DNA from: Alphaproteobacteria bacterium
GTDB lineage: Bacteria; Pseudomonadota; Alphaproteobacteria; Micropepsales; Micropepsaceae
Length of the DNA: 64,000 nt
Assembly: GCA_019245415.1 (NCBI GenBank)
Contig: JAFARO010000004.1
Coordinates: forward strand, 992,001 to 1,056,000
Reading direction: 5' to 3'
Positions 1-8,158 of the stretch are shown in pieces. The position numbers and the translations under genes were made by a program. Below the pieces are notes generated by a model, which searched no databases, was not told the DNA's origin, and saw nothing but the letters and a program-made list of their open reading frames with translations. The stretch's first letter is position 1, and each line of letters begins with the position of its first letter.

Positions 1-537
1 CGACAATTCGAACTCGCTCATCCGCCGCTCGGGCGAGGACTGCGTCGGCTCGCTCTGGCTGAGCACCACGGTGGGGTCTTTCGTCAGCTGATGCATGTCG
101 ATGACGTGCGCGAATGAACGCAGCTCGTACAGCCGGCGCTGCACGCGGCGGCGCTTCAGCCGCTGCTCCAGGGTCAATACGAACCAGATCGCGGCGAAGG
201 CCAGCAGCAGCAGGTTGACGACGGAGTCGAGGCCCTGGGTCAGCGCGACCAAATCGGCCTGCCGGATCACGCGCCGCCAGTCGATCAGCCGGGCGACATA
301 GACCTGGGCGGCGAGTCCGAAGGCGACGACCAGCGCTGCGAGGAGGCGCAGTCCGAGATAGGGCTGCGACAGTCGCAGAACCCATGCGGAGGTCATCTGG
401 GCGGTCGCGGTCAGGTCGGCGGCCACTTCGGCCAAGCCCGAACTCGGGAAGCGCTCCGCGACGCGCGCCCGCAGGCGCTCGGTCGTCTGCACGATCTTTT
501 CCGGATCGAGTATGTGTCTGTTGCTGCCGGCCGGCAT
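1..537 (-). CDS. Membrane protein of unknown function, C-terminus beyond the left edge
   Basis: An open frame on the minus strand runs from an ATG at 537 off the left end without a stop (179 residues visible). Two hydrophobic segments are visible at about residues 62-85 and 103-122. Between them lies a short basic stretch, and after the second comes a very basic stretch (LKRRRVQRRLYELR) that should be cytoplasmic. The last visible part is soluble and ends in RRMSEFELS, where more protein must follow. I do not recognise the family. It is divergent from nothing to its left within the window; to its right, gph is transcribed in the same direction and ends 21 bp upstream, so both may share a transcript. 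The coding call rests on the open frame and sensible composition. Confidence 0.6.
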   Translation of the reverse strand, partial: MPAGSNRHILDPEKIVQTTERLRARVAERFPSSGLAEVAADLTATAQMTSAWVLRLSQPYLGLRLLAALVVAFGLAAQVYVARLIDWRRVIRQADLVALTQGLDSVVNLLLLAFAAIWFVLTLEQRLKRRRVQRRLYELRSFAHVIDMHQLTKDPTVVLSQSEPTQSSPERRMSEFELS

Positions 538-558
538 GAGCCCCCCGCCCGCAGTCTA

Positions 559-1215
559 TCAGAGAAGACGCGCCGCGGCGGCGGGGATGGCATCGAAACT
601 ATCGACCACCGCATCTGCGCCCAAGGTATGCGCGGGCTCGGGCGTGTAGCCGTAGGAAACGAGAATCACCGGGACCCCTGCGGCGCGGGCGGTGGCGACG
701 TCGGTGGCACTGTCGCCGATCATCAACGCGGCACCATGGCCCAGCTCGTCGACCACGTGATGGAAGACGCGCGCGTCCGGCTTGCTGTAGCCGTAGCGGC
801 CGGCGCCGTGGATGGCGCCGAAAAAACGATCGATCCGCAGCGCCGGCAACAGCAGGTCGGTCAGCTCCTGCGGCTTGTTGGTCAAGACGCCCAGCTTTGC
901 GCCGCCGGCCTTGAGTGCGGCCAGCGTTTCCTCCACCCCCGGGAAGAGCCTGCTGGCGGCGGCGATGTGGCTGCGGTAATGGGCGATGAAGCTGTCGATG
1001 AGCTCCGGCAGGCGATCGGGGTCGGCGTCGTCGCCGGTCATCCGAAATGCCTCCGCCAGCATGCTCCGCGCGCCGAAACCGACCAGGTGCCGCAGATCGG
1101 CGAGGTCCACCTTTCGCCGTCTTTCGCGAACCAGGACGGAATTCAGCGCGCCCAGCAGATCGGGCGCGGTATCCACCAAGGTGCCGTCGAGGTCGAAAAC
1201 CAGAGCAGGGGACAT
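559..1215 (-). CDS. gph: Phosphoglycolate phosphatase (HAD superfamily)
   Basis: Predicted to hydrolyse 2-phosphoglycolate to glycolate in the cytoplasm, a salvage step for phosphoglycolate arising from DNA repair or oxygenation. The 218-residue protein has the HAD motifs in order: DLDGTLVDT (nucleophile Asp) at the N-terminus, LTNKP (motif II), a Lys in YSKPDARVF (motif III) and GDSATDVATARAAG (motif IV). The helical cap lies between motifs I and II. The open frame extends 17 codons further upstream, but the ATG at 1215 is preceded by a GGAAG ribosome-binding site and places the nucleophile Asp near the N-terminus as in the family, so I chose it. It is divergent from glmU. Substrate assignment within HAD IA phosphatases is by similarity only. 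Confidence 0.85.
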   Translation of the reverse strand: MSPALVFDLDGTLVDTAPDLLGALNSVLVRERRRKVDLADLRHLVGFGARSMLAEAFRMTGDDADPDRLPELIDSFIAHYRSHIAAASRLFPGVEETLAALKAGGAKLGVLTNKPQELTDLLLPALRIDRFFGAIHGAGRYGYSKPDARVFHHVVDELGHGAALMIGDSATDVATARAAGVPVILVSYGYTPEPAHTLGADAVVDSFDAIPAAAARLL

Positions 1216-1301
1216 TAAGCTTCCGTTCAAGCAGGAGCGCGGCAATATAGCGTCATGAATCGTCACTTTACGCGTTTCCGACCAGAAGGTAGGCCCGAAC
1301 G

Positions 1302-2639
1302 ATGACGCGAGCGGCGGTGATCCTGGCAGCCGGGATGGGGACCCGGATGAAATCCGCGACCCCCAAAGTGCTGCACGCGGTGGCGGGGTATCCCATCCTC
1401 GGCCACGTGATCAAGGCCGTACGCGCGGCGGGCTGCGCGCGGATTGTCGTAGTGACCTCGTCCGATGGCGCCGCAGTGCGCGACTTTGCACGCCTCGTCG
1501 ATGTCGGGAGCGTGGTCCAGGACAAGCAGTTGGGCACCGGCCATGCCGCGGCTGCGGCAGGTGCGGCGCTGGAGGATTTCGCCGGCGACGTGGTGATCTG
1601 CTACGGCGACATGCCGCTGATGCAGGCGAGCACCATCGCGCGCTCGTTCGAGGCCCGCGGCGTGGCGTCGTTGTCCATCGTGGCGTTCCGGTCGGAAAGC
1701 ACCGCTTACGGCCGCGTGATCCTGGACAAGGCGGACGGCCTGCTCGACCGCATCGTCGAATACCGCGACGCCGATGAGGAGGAGCGCAGAATCGATCTCT
1801 GCAACGCGGGCATCCTCTGCGCCGATGCACGCAGTTTTTTCCGCTGGGCTGGGGGGCTCAAGAACGACAATGCGCAGCGCGAATATTATCTCACCGACGT
1901 TCCGCTGCTGGCGAAGAAGGAAGGGCAGAGGACTGCGGTGGTGGTCGCGGACGAGAGGGAGATGCGGGGTGTGAATTCCCGACTGGAACTCGCCGAGGCC
2001 GAGGCTGCGATGCAGCAGCGTCTGCGGCGCGCCGCGCTGGAGTCCGGCGTCGGCATGCTGGCGCCGGAGACGGTGTATCTCTCGCACGACACGGTGCTGG
2101 AGCCGGACTGCCAGGTCGGTCCCTATGTCATGTTCGCGCCCGGCGTCACGGTGAAGAGCGGCGCGGAGATCAAAGCCTTCTCGCATCTCGAAGGCGCGGT
2201 GGTGGAGACGGGCGCCGTCGTCGGTCCCTATGCGCGGCTCAGGCCCGGCTCTCTCATCGGCGAAAGCGCCCATATCGGCAATTTCGTCGAGGTGAAGAAA
2301 TCGCGCATCGGCAAGGGCTCCAAGGCCAACCATCTGGCCTATTTGGGCGATGCCGAGGTGGGAGCGGGCGCCAATATCGGCGCGGGCACCATAACCTGCA
2401 ACTATGACGGCTTCGACAAGCATGAAACCCGCATCGGAGCGGGCGCGTTCATCGGTTCGGACACGGCGCTGGTGGCGCCGGTGACGGTCGGGGACGGCGC
2501 CTATGTCGGAGCGGGATCGGTCGTCACCAAGGACGTTGCCGCCGACGCTCTCGCGGTCACCCGCGCCGAGCAGCGCGAGGTCCAGGGTTGGGCGGCGAAG
2601 TTCCGTGCACGGAAGAAAGCGGTGAAGGGGAAGATCTAA
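1302..2639 (+). CDS. glmU: Bifunctional GlmU: GlcN-1-P acetyltransferase / GlcNAc-1-P uridyltransferase
   Basis: Catalyses the last two steps to UDP-GlcNAc, the precursor of peptidoglycan and lipopolysaccharide. The 445-residue protein starts with the nucleotidyltransferase signature LAAGMGTRMKS (residues 8-18) and has a Rossmann-like uridyltransferase domain to about residue 230. A left-handed beta-helix of hexapeptide repeats follows (for example GPYVMFAPGVTV, IGNFVEVKKSRIGKG, GAGTITCNYDG), which is the trimeric acetyltransferase. Length matches the family (about 450). It sits just upstream of glmS in the same direction, separated by a palindromic repeat, so the two UDP-GlcNAc genes are neighbours and possibly co-transcribed. 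Confidence 0.97.
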   Translation: MTRAAVILAAGMGTRMKSATPKVLHAVAGYPILGHVIKAVRAAGCARIVVVTSSDGAAVRDFARLVDVGSVVQDKQLGTGHAAAAAGAALEDFAGDVVICYGDMPLMQASTIARSFEARGVASLSIVAFRSESTAYGRVILDKADGLLDRIVEYRDADEEERRIDLCNAGILCADARSFFRWAGGLKNDNAQREYYLTDVPLLAKKEGQRTAVVVADEREMRGVNSRLELAEAEAAMQQRLRRAALESGVGMLAPETVYLSHDTVLEPDCQVGPYVMFAPGVTVKSGAEIKAFSHLEGAVVETGAVVGPYARLRPGSLIGESAHIGNFVEVKKSRIGKGSKANHLAYLGDAEVGAGANIGAGTITCNYDGFDKHETRIGAGAFIGSDTALVAPVTVGDGAYVGAGSVVTKDVAADALAVTRAEQREVQGWAAKFRARKKAVKGKI

Positions 2640-2645
2640 CAACGT

Positions 2646-2719
2646 CGTCATGGCCGGGCTTGACCCGGCCATCCACACGGAAACAAGAGCTGGATGGCCG
2701 CCTCAAGGGCGGCCATGAC
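2646..2719. repeat. Palindromic intergenic repeat (GTCATGGCCG family)
   Basis: The glmU-glmS spacer is almost filled by an inverted repeat. The left half begins GTCATGGCCGGG and the right half ends GGCGGCCATGAC, with internal smaller hairpins (CCGGGCTTGACCCGG and GCCGCCTCAAGGGCGGC). It resembles the dispersed palindromic units common in alphaproteobacterial intergenic DNA. It could fold in mRNA between the two genes. Confidence 0.75.
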
Positions 2720-2738
2720 GGAAAAAGGAAGCGGATAA

Positions 2739-4568
2739 ATGTGCGGCATTGTCGGCATCGCGGGAACGAAGGATGTGGCGCCGGTCATCCTGGAGGCCCT
2801 GAAGCGGCTCGAATATCGCGGCTACGATTCCGCCGGCATCGCCACGCTGGTCGACGGCGCTATCGAGCGCCGCCGTTCGCCCGGCAAGCTCAGCCAGCTC
2901 GACCGCGTGCTGCAGAAGGAGCCGCTCGCCGGCCACACCGGCATCGGCCACACCCGCTGGGCGACGCATGGCGCGCCGACCGTGATCAATGCCCATCCCC
3001 ATGCCAATGCGCGCGTCGCCATCGTCCATAACGGCATCATCGAGAATTTCCGCGACCTGCGCGCCGAGCTTCTCGCCAAGGGCCACAAATTCGAATCCGA
3101 GACCGACAGCGAAGTCGCCGTGCATCTGGTCAGCGATTATCTCGACCAGGGCCTGTCGCCGGAGGCTGCGGCCAAGAAAGCGGTGCAGAGGCTGACCGGC
3201 GCCTATTCGCTGGCGATGATCTTCCGCGGCGAAGACCGCCTCTTGATCGGCGCGCGCAAGGGCAGCCCGCTCGCCGTCGGCTACGGCGAGCACGAAGCCT
3301 ATCTCGGCTCCGACGCGTTTGCGCTGGCGCCCTTCACCAACCGCGTCGCTTATCTCGAGGACGGCGACGTGGCGGTGGTGCGCGGCGACCAGGTCTCCAT
3401 CTTCGACGCAGAGGGACGGCCCGCCAATCGCGAGGTCGTCGTCACCAATGCGTCCTCGGCGCTGGTGGACAAGGCGGGCCATCGGCATTTCATGGCCAAG
3501 GAGATCCACGAGCAGCCCGAAGTCATCAGCCACACGCTCGCGCACTACCTCGATCCCTCCGGGCCCGCCGTCGCCCTCAACAATGCCAGGCTCGAAAAGG
3601 TGCTCGCCGGCTGTTCGCGGCTCACGATCTCGGCCTGCGGCACGGCCTATTACGCCGGGCTGGTCGGCAAGTACTGGTTCGAGAAGCTGGCGCGGCTGCC
3701 GGTCGAGATCGACGTCGCTTCGGAGCTGCGCTACCGAAACCCGGTCTATCCCAAGGACGGCGCCGCGCTGTTCATTTCGCAATCCGGCGAGACCGCCGAC
3801 ACGTTGGCCGCGCTGCGCGATGCCAAGGCCCATGGCCAGACCACGCTGGCACTCGTCAACGTGGTCGAGAGCTCGATCGCGCGCGAGGCGGACATCGTGC
3901 TGCCGATCTTCGCAGGTCCCGAGATCGGCGTCGCCTCGACCAAGGCTTTCACCTGCCAGCTTGCCGGCCTTGCGGCCCTGGCGCTGGCGGCCGGACGCGG
4001 CCGCGGCGAGCTGAAGCCCGAAGAGGAAAAGCGGCTGTGCACGGCGCTGCTGGAAATCCCGCGCCACATTGTCGAATTTCTCAAGCAGGAAGCCAAAGTC
4101 GAGGTGCTGGGGCAGGAGGTGGCCAAGGCCCGCGACGTGCTCTATCTCGGCCGCGGCCCGAGCTTCCCGCTCGCGCTCGAAGGCGCGCTGAAGCTGAAGG
4201 AGATCTCCTACGTCCACGCCGAGGGTTATGCGGCCGGCGAGATGAAGCACGGGCCCATCGCGCTGATCGACGAGAACGTGCCGGTGATCGTGATGGCGCC
4301 GCATGACGGCTTCTTCGAGAAGACCGTTTCCAACATGCAGGAAGTGATGGCGCGCGGCGGCAAGGTGCTCTTGATCTCCGAGGCCGAGGGCATCGCGCGT
4401 GCCGGTCAAGACGTGTGGGCGACGATCGCCGTGCCGGAGGCCGACCCATTCATCGCGCCGATCCTCTATGCCATTCCGGCGCAGCTGCTGGCCTATTACG
4501 CCGCCGTCGCCAAGGGCACCGACGTCGACCAGCCGCGCAACTTGGCCAAGAGCGTGACGGTGGAATAA
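2739..4568 (+). CDS. glmS: Glutamine-fructose-6-phosphate aminotransferase (isomerizing)
   Basis: Converts fructose-6-P plus glutamine to glucosamine-6-P and glutamate, the committed step to UDP-GlcNAc. The 609-residue protein begins MCGIVGIAG, so removal of Met exposes the Ntn-hydrolase nucleophile Cys of the glutaminase domain (residues 2 to about 230). Glutaminase motifs HTRWATHG and HNGIIENF are present. Two SIS sugar-isomerase domains follow (ISACGTAYYAG, SQSGETADT, STKAFTCQ). The C-terminal AKSVTVE matches the conserved end of GlmS. No glmS ribozyme-like leader is visible; the upstream spacer is a palindromic repeat. Confidence 0.97.
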   Translation: MCGIVGIAGTKDVAPVILEALKRLEYRGYDSAGIATLVDGAIERRRSPGKLSQLDRVLQKEPLAGHTGIGHTRWATHGAPTVINAHPHANARVAIVHNGIIENFRDLRAELLAKGHKFESETDSEVAVHLVSDYLDQGLSPEAAAKKAVQRLTGAYSLAMIFRGEDRLLIGARKGSPLAVGYGEHEAYLGSDAFALAPFTNRVAYLEDGDVAVVRGDQVSIFDAEGRPANREVVVTNASSALVDKAGHRHFMAKEIHEQPEVISHTLAHYLDPSGPAVALNNARLEKVLAGCSRLTISACGTAYYAGLVGKYWFEKLARLPVEIDVASELRYRNPVYPKDGAALFISQSGETADTLAALRDAKAHGQTTLALVNVVESSIAREADIVLPIFAGPEIGVASTKAFTCQLAGLAALALAAGRGRGELKPEEEKRLCTALLEIPRHIVEFLKQEAKVEVLGQEVAKARDVLYLGRGPSFPLALEGALKLKEISYVHAEGYAAGEMKHGPIALIDENVPVIVMAPHDGFFEKTVSNMQEVMARGGKVLLISEAEGIARAGQDVWATIAVPEADPFIAPILYAIPAQLLAYYAAVAKGTDVDQPRNLAKSVTVE

Positions 4569-4720
4569 CCCTGTGGGGGCGGGACGAACCGACGGCACCA
4601 GGCCGCCGTCTCGTCATGGCGCCCGGCGCGCCGTAGGTTTGGGTACGGGAATCGCAACCGCGCAGCCACCTCGATGGATGGCGCGTTGCGACTATCGGCA
4701 GTGCAATTGAGCAGGGATGT

Positions 4721-5134
4721 ATGGACGTCGATCACGACAAGCTGGTGGCGCTGGCGGGCTTCCGCGCAGCTCTGCGCCGCTTCCTGGCGTTTAGCGAAGA
4801 GGCCACGATCGAGGCCGGGATCACCTCGCAGCAATACCAGGCCCTTCTCGCGATCGGCGCGGCGAAGGGGGCGGCCCTGACCCTGGGCGCGCTGGCGCAG
4901 GAACTGCTGCTCAAGGCCAACGCCGCCGTGCAGCTCGTCGACAGGCTGGCGGCGCAGGATCTGGTGACGCGCACGCGCGACGAAGGCGACCGTCGCTCGG
5001 TGCGCATCGCACTCACGCCCAAGGGTCGCGCGCTGCTCGTCAAGCTTGCCGGCCTGCACCTCGACCAGTTGTCCCGGCGCAAGAAGCAATTCGCCGACAT
5101 CCTGCGCCGCCTCAAGCAGACGCAGGCCGACTAG
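4721..5134 (+). CDS. MarR-family transcriptional regulator
   Basis: A 137-residue winged-helix protein. The recognition region TLGALAQELLLKANAAVQLVDRLAAQDLVTR followed by a wing with DRRSVRIALTPKGRALL is typical of MarR proteins, which bind DNA as dimers and are often released by phenolic or oxidative ligands. The start ATG at 4721 has an AGGG upstream. Neighbours (glmS upstream, Flp pilin convergent downstream) do not suggest a target. Ligand and regulon are unknown. Confidence 0.85.
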   Translation: MDVDHDKLVALAGFRAALRRFLAFSEEATIEAGITSQQYQALLAIGAAKGAALTLGALAQELLLKANAAVQLVDRLAAQDLVTRTRDEGDRRSVRIALTPKGRALLVKLAGLHLDQLSRRKKQFADILRRLKQTQAD

Positions 5135-5173
5135 GGCCGGACGTCGGGGGGCGCCGGCCCTCGCCGAAAGCGC

Positions 5174-5335
5174 TTATTTCACCGAGCCGGCGACGGTGCT
5201 GAAGGTGCCGGAAAGGCCGGTGCCTACCGCCGTGACCGCGCCGATCACCACCACGGCGATGAGCGCTGCGATCAGTCCGTATTCGATGGCCGTCGCGCCG
5301 CTGTCGTCGCGAAGAAAACGCCGCACCGTGTTCAT
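5174..5335 (-). CDS. Flp/Fap-type pilin precursor
   Basis: A 53-residue frame on the minus strand encodes MNTVRRFLRDDSG followed by ATAIEYGLIAALIAVVVIGAV. This is the Flp (type IVb, Tad) prepilin pattern: a short basic leader ending in Gly13, Glu and Tyr at mature positions 5 and 6, then a single hydrophobic helix. Prepilin peptidase (CpaA/TadV) would cut after Gly13 and the Tad machinery would assemble it at the inner membrane. No tad/cpa genes are in the window, so this is an orphan copy. The open frame is short but the motif is diagnostic. Confidence 0.9.
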   Translation of the reverse strand: MNTVRRFLRDDSGATAIEYGLIAALIAVVVIGAVTAVGTGLSGTFSTVAGSVK

Positions 5336-5533
5336 GCTCAACCTCCCTTGACCCGTTGACGTGCGCCATCCTGGCAGCGAGATATGAAGCGGCGGTGGAA
5401 GGAGTCGCGAAAATTTTAGCGATGCGCGATTTTTTCAGAAGATTTATCGAACGAATTCAATGCGCTGAAGGTGCTGTCGTGATATTTGTACTCTGTTCAT
5501 CCAATGCGGTCTCAAATCTTGTCGGGGTGAGGC

Positions 5534-6007
5534 ATGAGCCATGAACTGAGCGGTCGCTGTGCCTGCGGCGCGGTGCGGTACCGTCTGACCCGGGAACCGA
5601 TTTTCGTGCATTGCTGCCATTGCCTGGACTGCCAGCGCCAGACGGGCAGCGCCTTCGTGCTCAACGCGCTGATCGAAAGCAGCCATGTCGAGACGCTGTG
5701 CGGCAACCCGGTCGCGGTGCCGATGCCGACGGACAGCGGCCGCCCTCACGACGTCTATCGTTGCACCGAGTGCCAAACCGCGATGTGGAGCGATTACGGA
5801 CGGCGCAAGTTGCTGTTCTTCGTGCGCGTGGGGACGCTAGAGACTCCGTCCGCGCTGAAGCCGAACGTGCACATCTTCACGCGCTCCAAGCAGCCCTGGG
5901 TCGGGCTTCCGCCGGACGTCCCGCAGTTCGAGGTCTATTACGACATGCAGGCGCTCTGGCCCGCGCAGAGCCTCGAGCGGCGCCGGCAGATTCTCGGCGC
6001 GGGGTGA
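5534..6007 (+). CDS. GFA/CENP-V family zinc-binding protein
   Basis: A 157-residue protein with the cysteine pattern of the GFA (glutathione-dependent formaldehyde-activating enzyme) fold: CACGAVRY near the N-terminus, then HCCHCLDCQRQTGSAF, then CTECQTAMWSDYG. These Cys residues bind two structural or catalytic zinc ions. Few members are proven enzymes, so formaldehyde-glutathione chemistry should not be assumed. It lies alone between the Flp pilin and rpiA; the roughly 200-bp AT-richer spacer upstream probably carries its promoter. Confidence 0.85.
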   Translation: MSHELSGRCACGAVRYRLTREPIFVHCCHCLDCQRQTGSAFVLNALIESSHVETLCGNPVAVPMPTDSGRPHDVYRCTECQTAMWSDYGRRKLLFFVRVGTLETPSALKPNVHIFTRSKQPWVGLPPDVPQFEVYYDMQALWPAQSLERRRQILGAG

Positions 6008-6054
6008 GGCAAGATCGCTTTCGCGGCGAACGCGCCATGCTCTAAGCTCGGCGC

Positions 6055-6759
6055 ATGACTTCGCAGGATTCGCTCAAACGCGACGCAGCCGCCAAGGCGC
6101 TGGAGTTCGTGCGGCCGGGGATGAAGCTGGGCCTCGGCACCGGCTCGACGGCGGAGGCGTTCGTCGATCTTCTGGCCCCGCTGGTGCGCGATGGGCTCGA
6201 CGTGACCGGCGTCGCGACTTCGGAGCGCACCGCGCTAAAGGCGCGTGCGCTCGGCATCGCGCTGGACGAGCTTGATCGCCTGGCGCCGCTCGATCTGACC
6301 GTCGATGGCGCGGACGAAGCCGACCACAGCCTCGATCTGATCAAGGGCGCGGGCGCGGCTCTGCTGCGCGAGAAGATCGTCGCCGCGTCCTCGCGTGAGA
6401 TGATCGTCATCGCCGACGAGAGCAAGCTCGTGGCGCAACTGGGCAAGTTCGCGCTTCCGGTCGAAATCATTCCATTCGGTCAGGCAACGACGCTGGCGCG
6501 GATTGCGCGGGCCTGCGCTGCGCTCGGCTACCGCGACGTGAAGGCCACATTACGACGCAAGGACGGCGCGCTAGTCCGCACCGACAGCGGCAATCTGGTC
6601 TGCGACTGCGCCTTCGGCGCCATCAAGGATGCCGCCGCGCTCGGCGCCGCGCTTTCCGCCGTCACCGGTGTCGTCGAGCACGGGCTCTTCATCGGCATTG
6701 CGACCATGCTGATCATCGCCCATCCGGGCCGGGTCGAGATCATTCGCCGGACGGGTTGA
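6055..6759 (+). CDS. rpiA: Ribose-5-phosphate isomerase A
   Basis: Interconverts ribose-5-P and ribulose-5-P in the non-oxidative pentose phosphate pathway. The 234-residue protein has the RpiA signatures LGLGTGSTAEAFVDLL, VDGADEADHSLDLIKGAGAALLREKI (sugar-phosphate and catalytic Asp/Lys region) and KFALPVEIIPFG. Length is normal for the family. Its 3' end overlaps the convergent DUF900-like lipoprotein gene by 20 bp. Confidence 0.97.
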   Translation: MTSQDSLKRDAAAKALEFVRPGMKLGLGTGSTAEAFVDLLAPLVRDGLDVTGVATSERTALKARALGIALDELDRLAPLDLTVDGADEADHSLDLIKGAGAALLREKIVAASSREMIVIADESKLVAQLGKFALPVEIIPFGQATTLARIARACAALGYRDVKATLRRKDGALVRTDSGNLVCDCAFGAIKDAAALGAALSAVTGVVEHGLFIGIATMLIIAHPGRVEIIRRTG

Positions 6760-7960
6760 GCGGCGCCAGTTCGATGCGCGGCAGCAGCGGCACGAGGCGC
6801 CGCACCAGCCGCACGAAGAAATCGGGCCGCCGCGCCGGATCGACATAGAGCACGTAATGCGGCAGGCGCGGATCGCAGCCGCTCTCGCCCTCGACCGGCC
6901 TGCAGACAAGCGTGACCGGCCAGCCGTCGATCTTCGACAGCCGTTGCGCCACCGTTGCGCCGTGCAGCACCAGCGCAATGTCGCTCACCGCTTCGTAGGA
7001 GAGGCCGAAATAGGAATGGCCCAGCAGTTCCGCCGGCGCGTCGGTCGCGTCGACGATATCGACGGCGTGATCGGGCCCGGCCGCGGCAAGCGCGCGGTCG
7101 CCGAGCGGCCTGTGACCGGCGCGGGCGACGTCGCCATGCGCCACTGCCGACACCGCGAGTACGGCATCGCCGCTGGACGCATAGACCGTGATGCGGTGCA
7201 CGAACGGCCGCGCGTCGCCGAGCAGATGCGCGAAGTCGTCGTTCACCGGATCCGCGCCGACGTCGGCCGCGGCCAGGATCAGCTCGCCGACGAAATCGTC
7301 CGGCGGCGGTTCGCGATGCCGCGCCATCGAAGCCAGCGCCGACAGCGCGATGCGCGCGCCCATGCTGTGGCCCAGGATGTCGACGTGCATCCCGCTCTTC
7401 GCAAGCCCGCGCAGCAGCGCCTCGAATTCGGGCACCGCATAGGCGCTGTGCTCGATGTCGGCGATGTAGCGGCCGACTTCGCCCTCGCTGCTCCAGGAAA
7501 ATGCCAGCGCCGGACACGGCATCTGCGCGTCGTTGGCGAGTTGGCCCGCGCGGAGCACCGCGCCGTCGAACAGCGTGTTGAAGCCGTGAACGTAAATCAG
7601 GACTTCGTTGCAGTTTTTTGCATGCGCTTCGCCCGCCAGGCGCGCAGCGAAAGCGTCCAGATCGGCGCAGGCAAGCGGGGCTTGTGCCGCGGGCTTCAGA
7701 TGTCCCGTGGAGATGTCTTCTCCCACCAGGCTCATCGCCGGCAGAACCGCCACGGTGCGGCCGCACGAAAGCGCGTCCGACCAGTGCTTGCCGAAGCCGC
7801 CGGGCCAGTCCTTGTCGGCGGCGCGGTCGGTCGCGTACCAGACGGTGCGCTCCACCGCGGCGCCGTCCGCCGGCCGCCACACCGAGTGGACGAGTTCCGC
7901 CTTGTCGCCGACGCAGCCAGAAACGAGCAGTGCCAAGAAAAGAGCGAGAAAGGGTCTCAT
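6740..7960 (-). CDS. Alpha/beta-hydrolase lipoprotein (DUF900-like)
   Basis: A 406-residue protein whose N-terminus MRPFLALFLALLVSGC is a lipoprotein signal with a lipobox (VSGC), so it should be anchored in the envelope. The hydrolase part has YVHGFNT (oxyanion-loop region) and the nucleophile elbow GHSMGAR, as in DUF900-type alpha/beta hydrolases. The start at 7960 was chosen for the signal peptide; a much longer upstream open frame exists only as an antisense artefact of gor. Enzymatic substrate unknown. It converges on rpiA with a 20-bp overlap. Confidence 0.8.
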   Translation of the reverse strand: MRPFLALFLALLVSGCVGDKAELVHSVWRPADGAAVERTVWYATDRAADKDWPGGFGKHWSDALSCGRTVAVLPAMSLVGEDISTGHLKPAAQAPLACADLDAFAARLAGEAHAKNCNEVLIYVHGFNTLFDGAVLRAGQLANDAQMPCPALAFSWSSEGEVGRYIADIEHSAYAVPEFEALLRGLAKSGMHVDILGHSMGARIALSALASMARHREPPPDDFVGELILAAADVGADPVNDDFAHLLGDARPFVHRITVYASSGDAVLAVSAVAHGDVARAGHRPLGDRALAAAGPDHAVDIVDATDAPAELLGHSYFGLSYEAVSDIALVLHGATVAQRLSKIDGWPVTLVCRPVEGESGCDPRLPHYVLYVDPARRPDFFVRLVRRLVPLLPRIELAPLNPSGE

Positions 7961-7998
7961 TCCGGAGATCCAGCTCAATTTCCCCAACCCCACACTGT

Positions 7999-8101
7999 CA
8001 TCGTCCGGCCCGCAAGGGTCCGGGCGACCCAATTTGGCAACACCAAGGAGAAATTGGGTCACCCGGACCGCGCGAAAAATCGCGCGACCGGGTGATGACA
8101 T
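7999..8101. repeat. Palindromic intergenic repeat (GTCATC family)
   Basis: Between the divergent lipoprotein and gor genes lies a long inverted repeat: GTCATCGTCCGG at the left, ACCGGGTGATGAC at the right, and internal complementary stretches CGACCCAATTT and AAATTGGGTC around a short loop. It looks like a dispersed palindromic unit and occupies most of the likely promoter region of gor. Confidence 0.7.
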
Positions 8102-8158
8102 CTTTGTATTTGGTCTGACCGTCCTGTAATCGAAACCCGCAAGAGCAGGGCAGCCACA

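Noticed and set aside
1263..2678. A 471-codon minus-strand frame over glmU
   Set aside because: Antisense to glmU, with no motif and artefact composition.
2640..2738. A glmS ribozyme upstream of glmS
   Set aside because: The 99-bp spacer is a palindromic repeat and lacks the ribozyme core; that ribozyme is mostly found in Firmicutes.
2703..4598. A 631-codon minus-strand frame over glmS
   Set aside because: glmS is certain on the plus strand; the antisense product has no motif and artefact composition.
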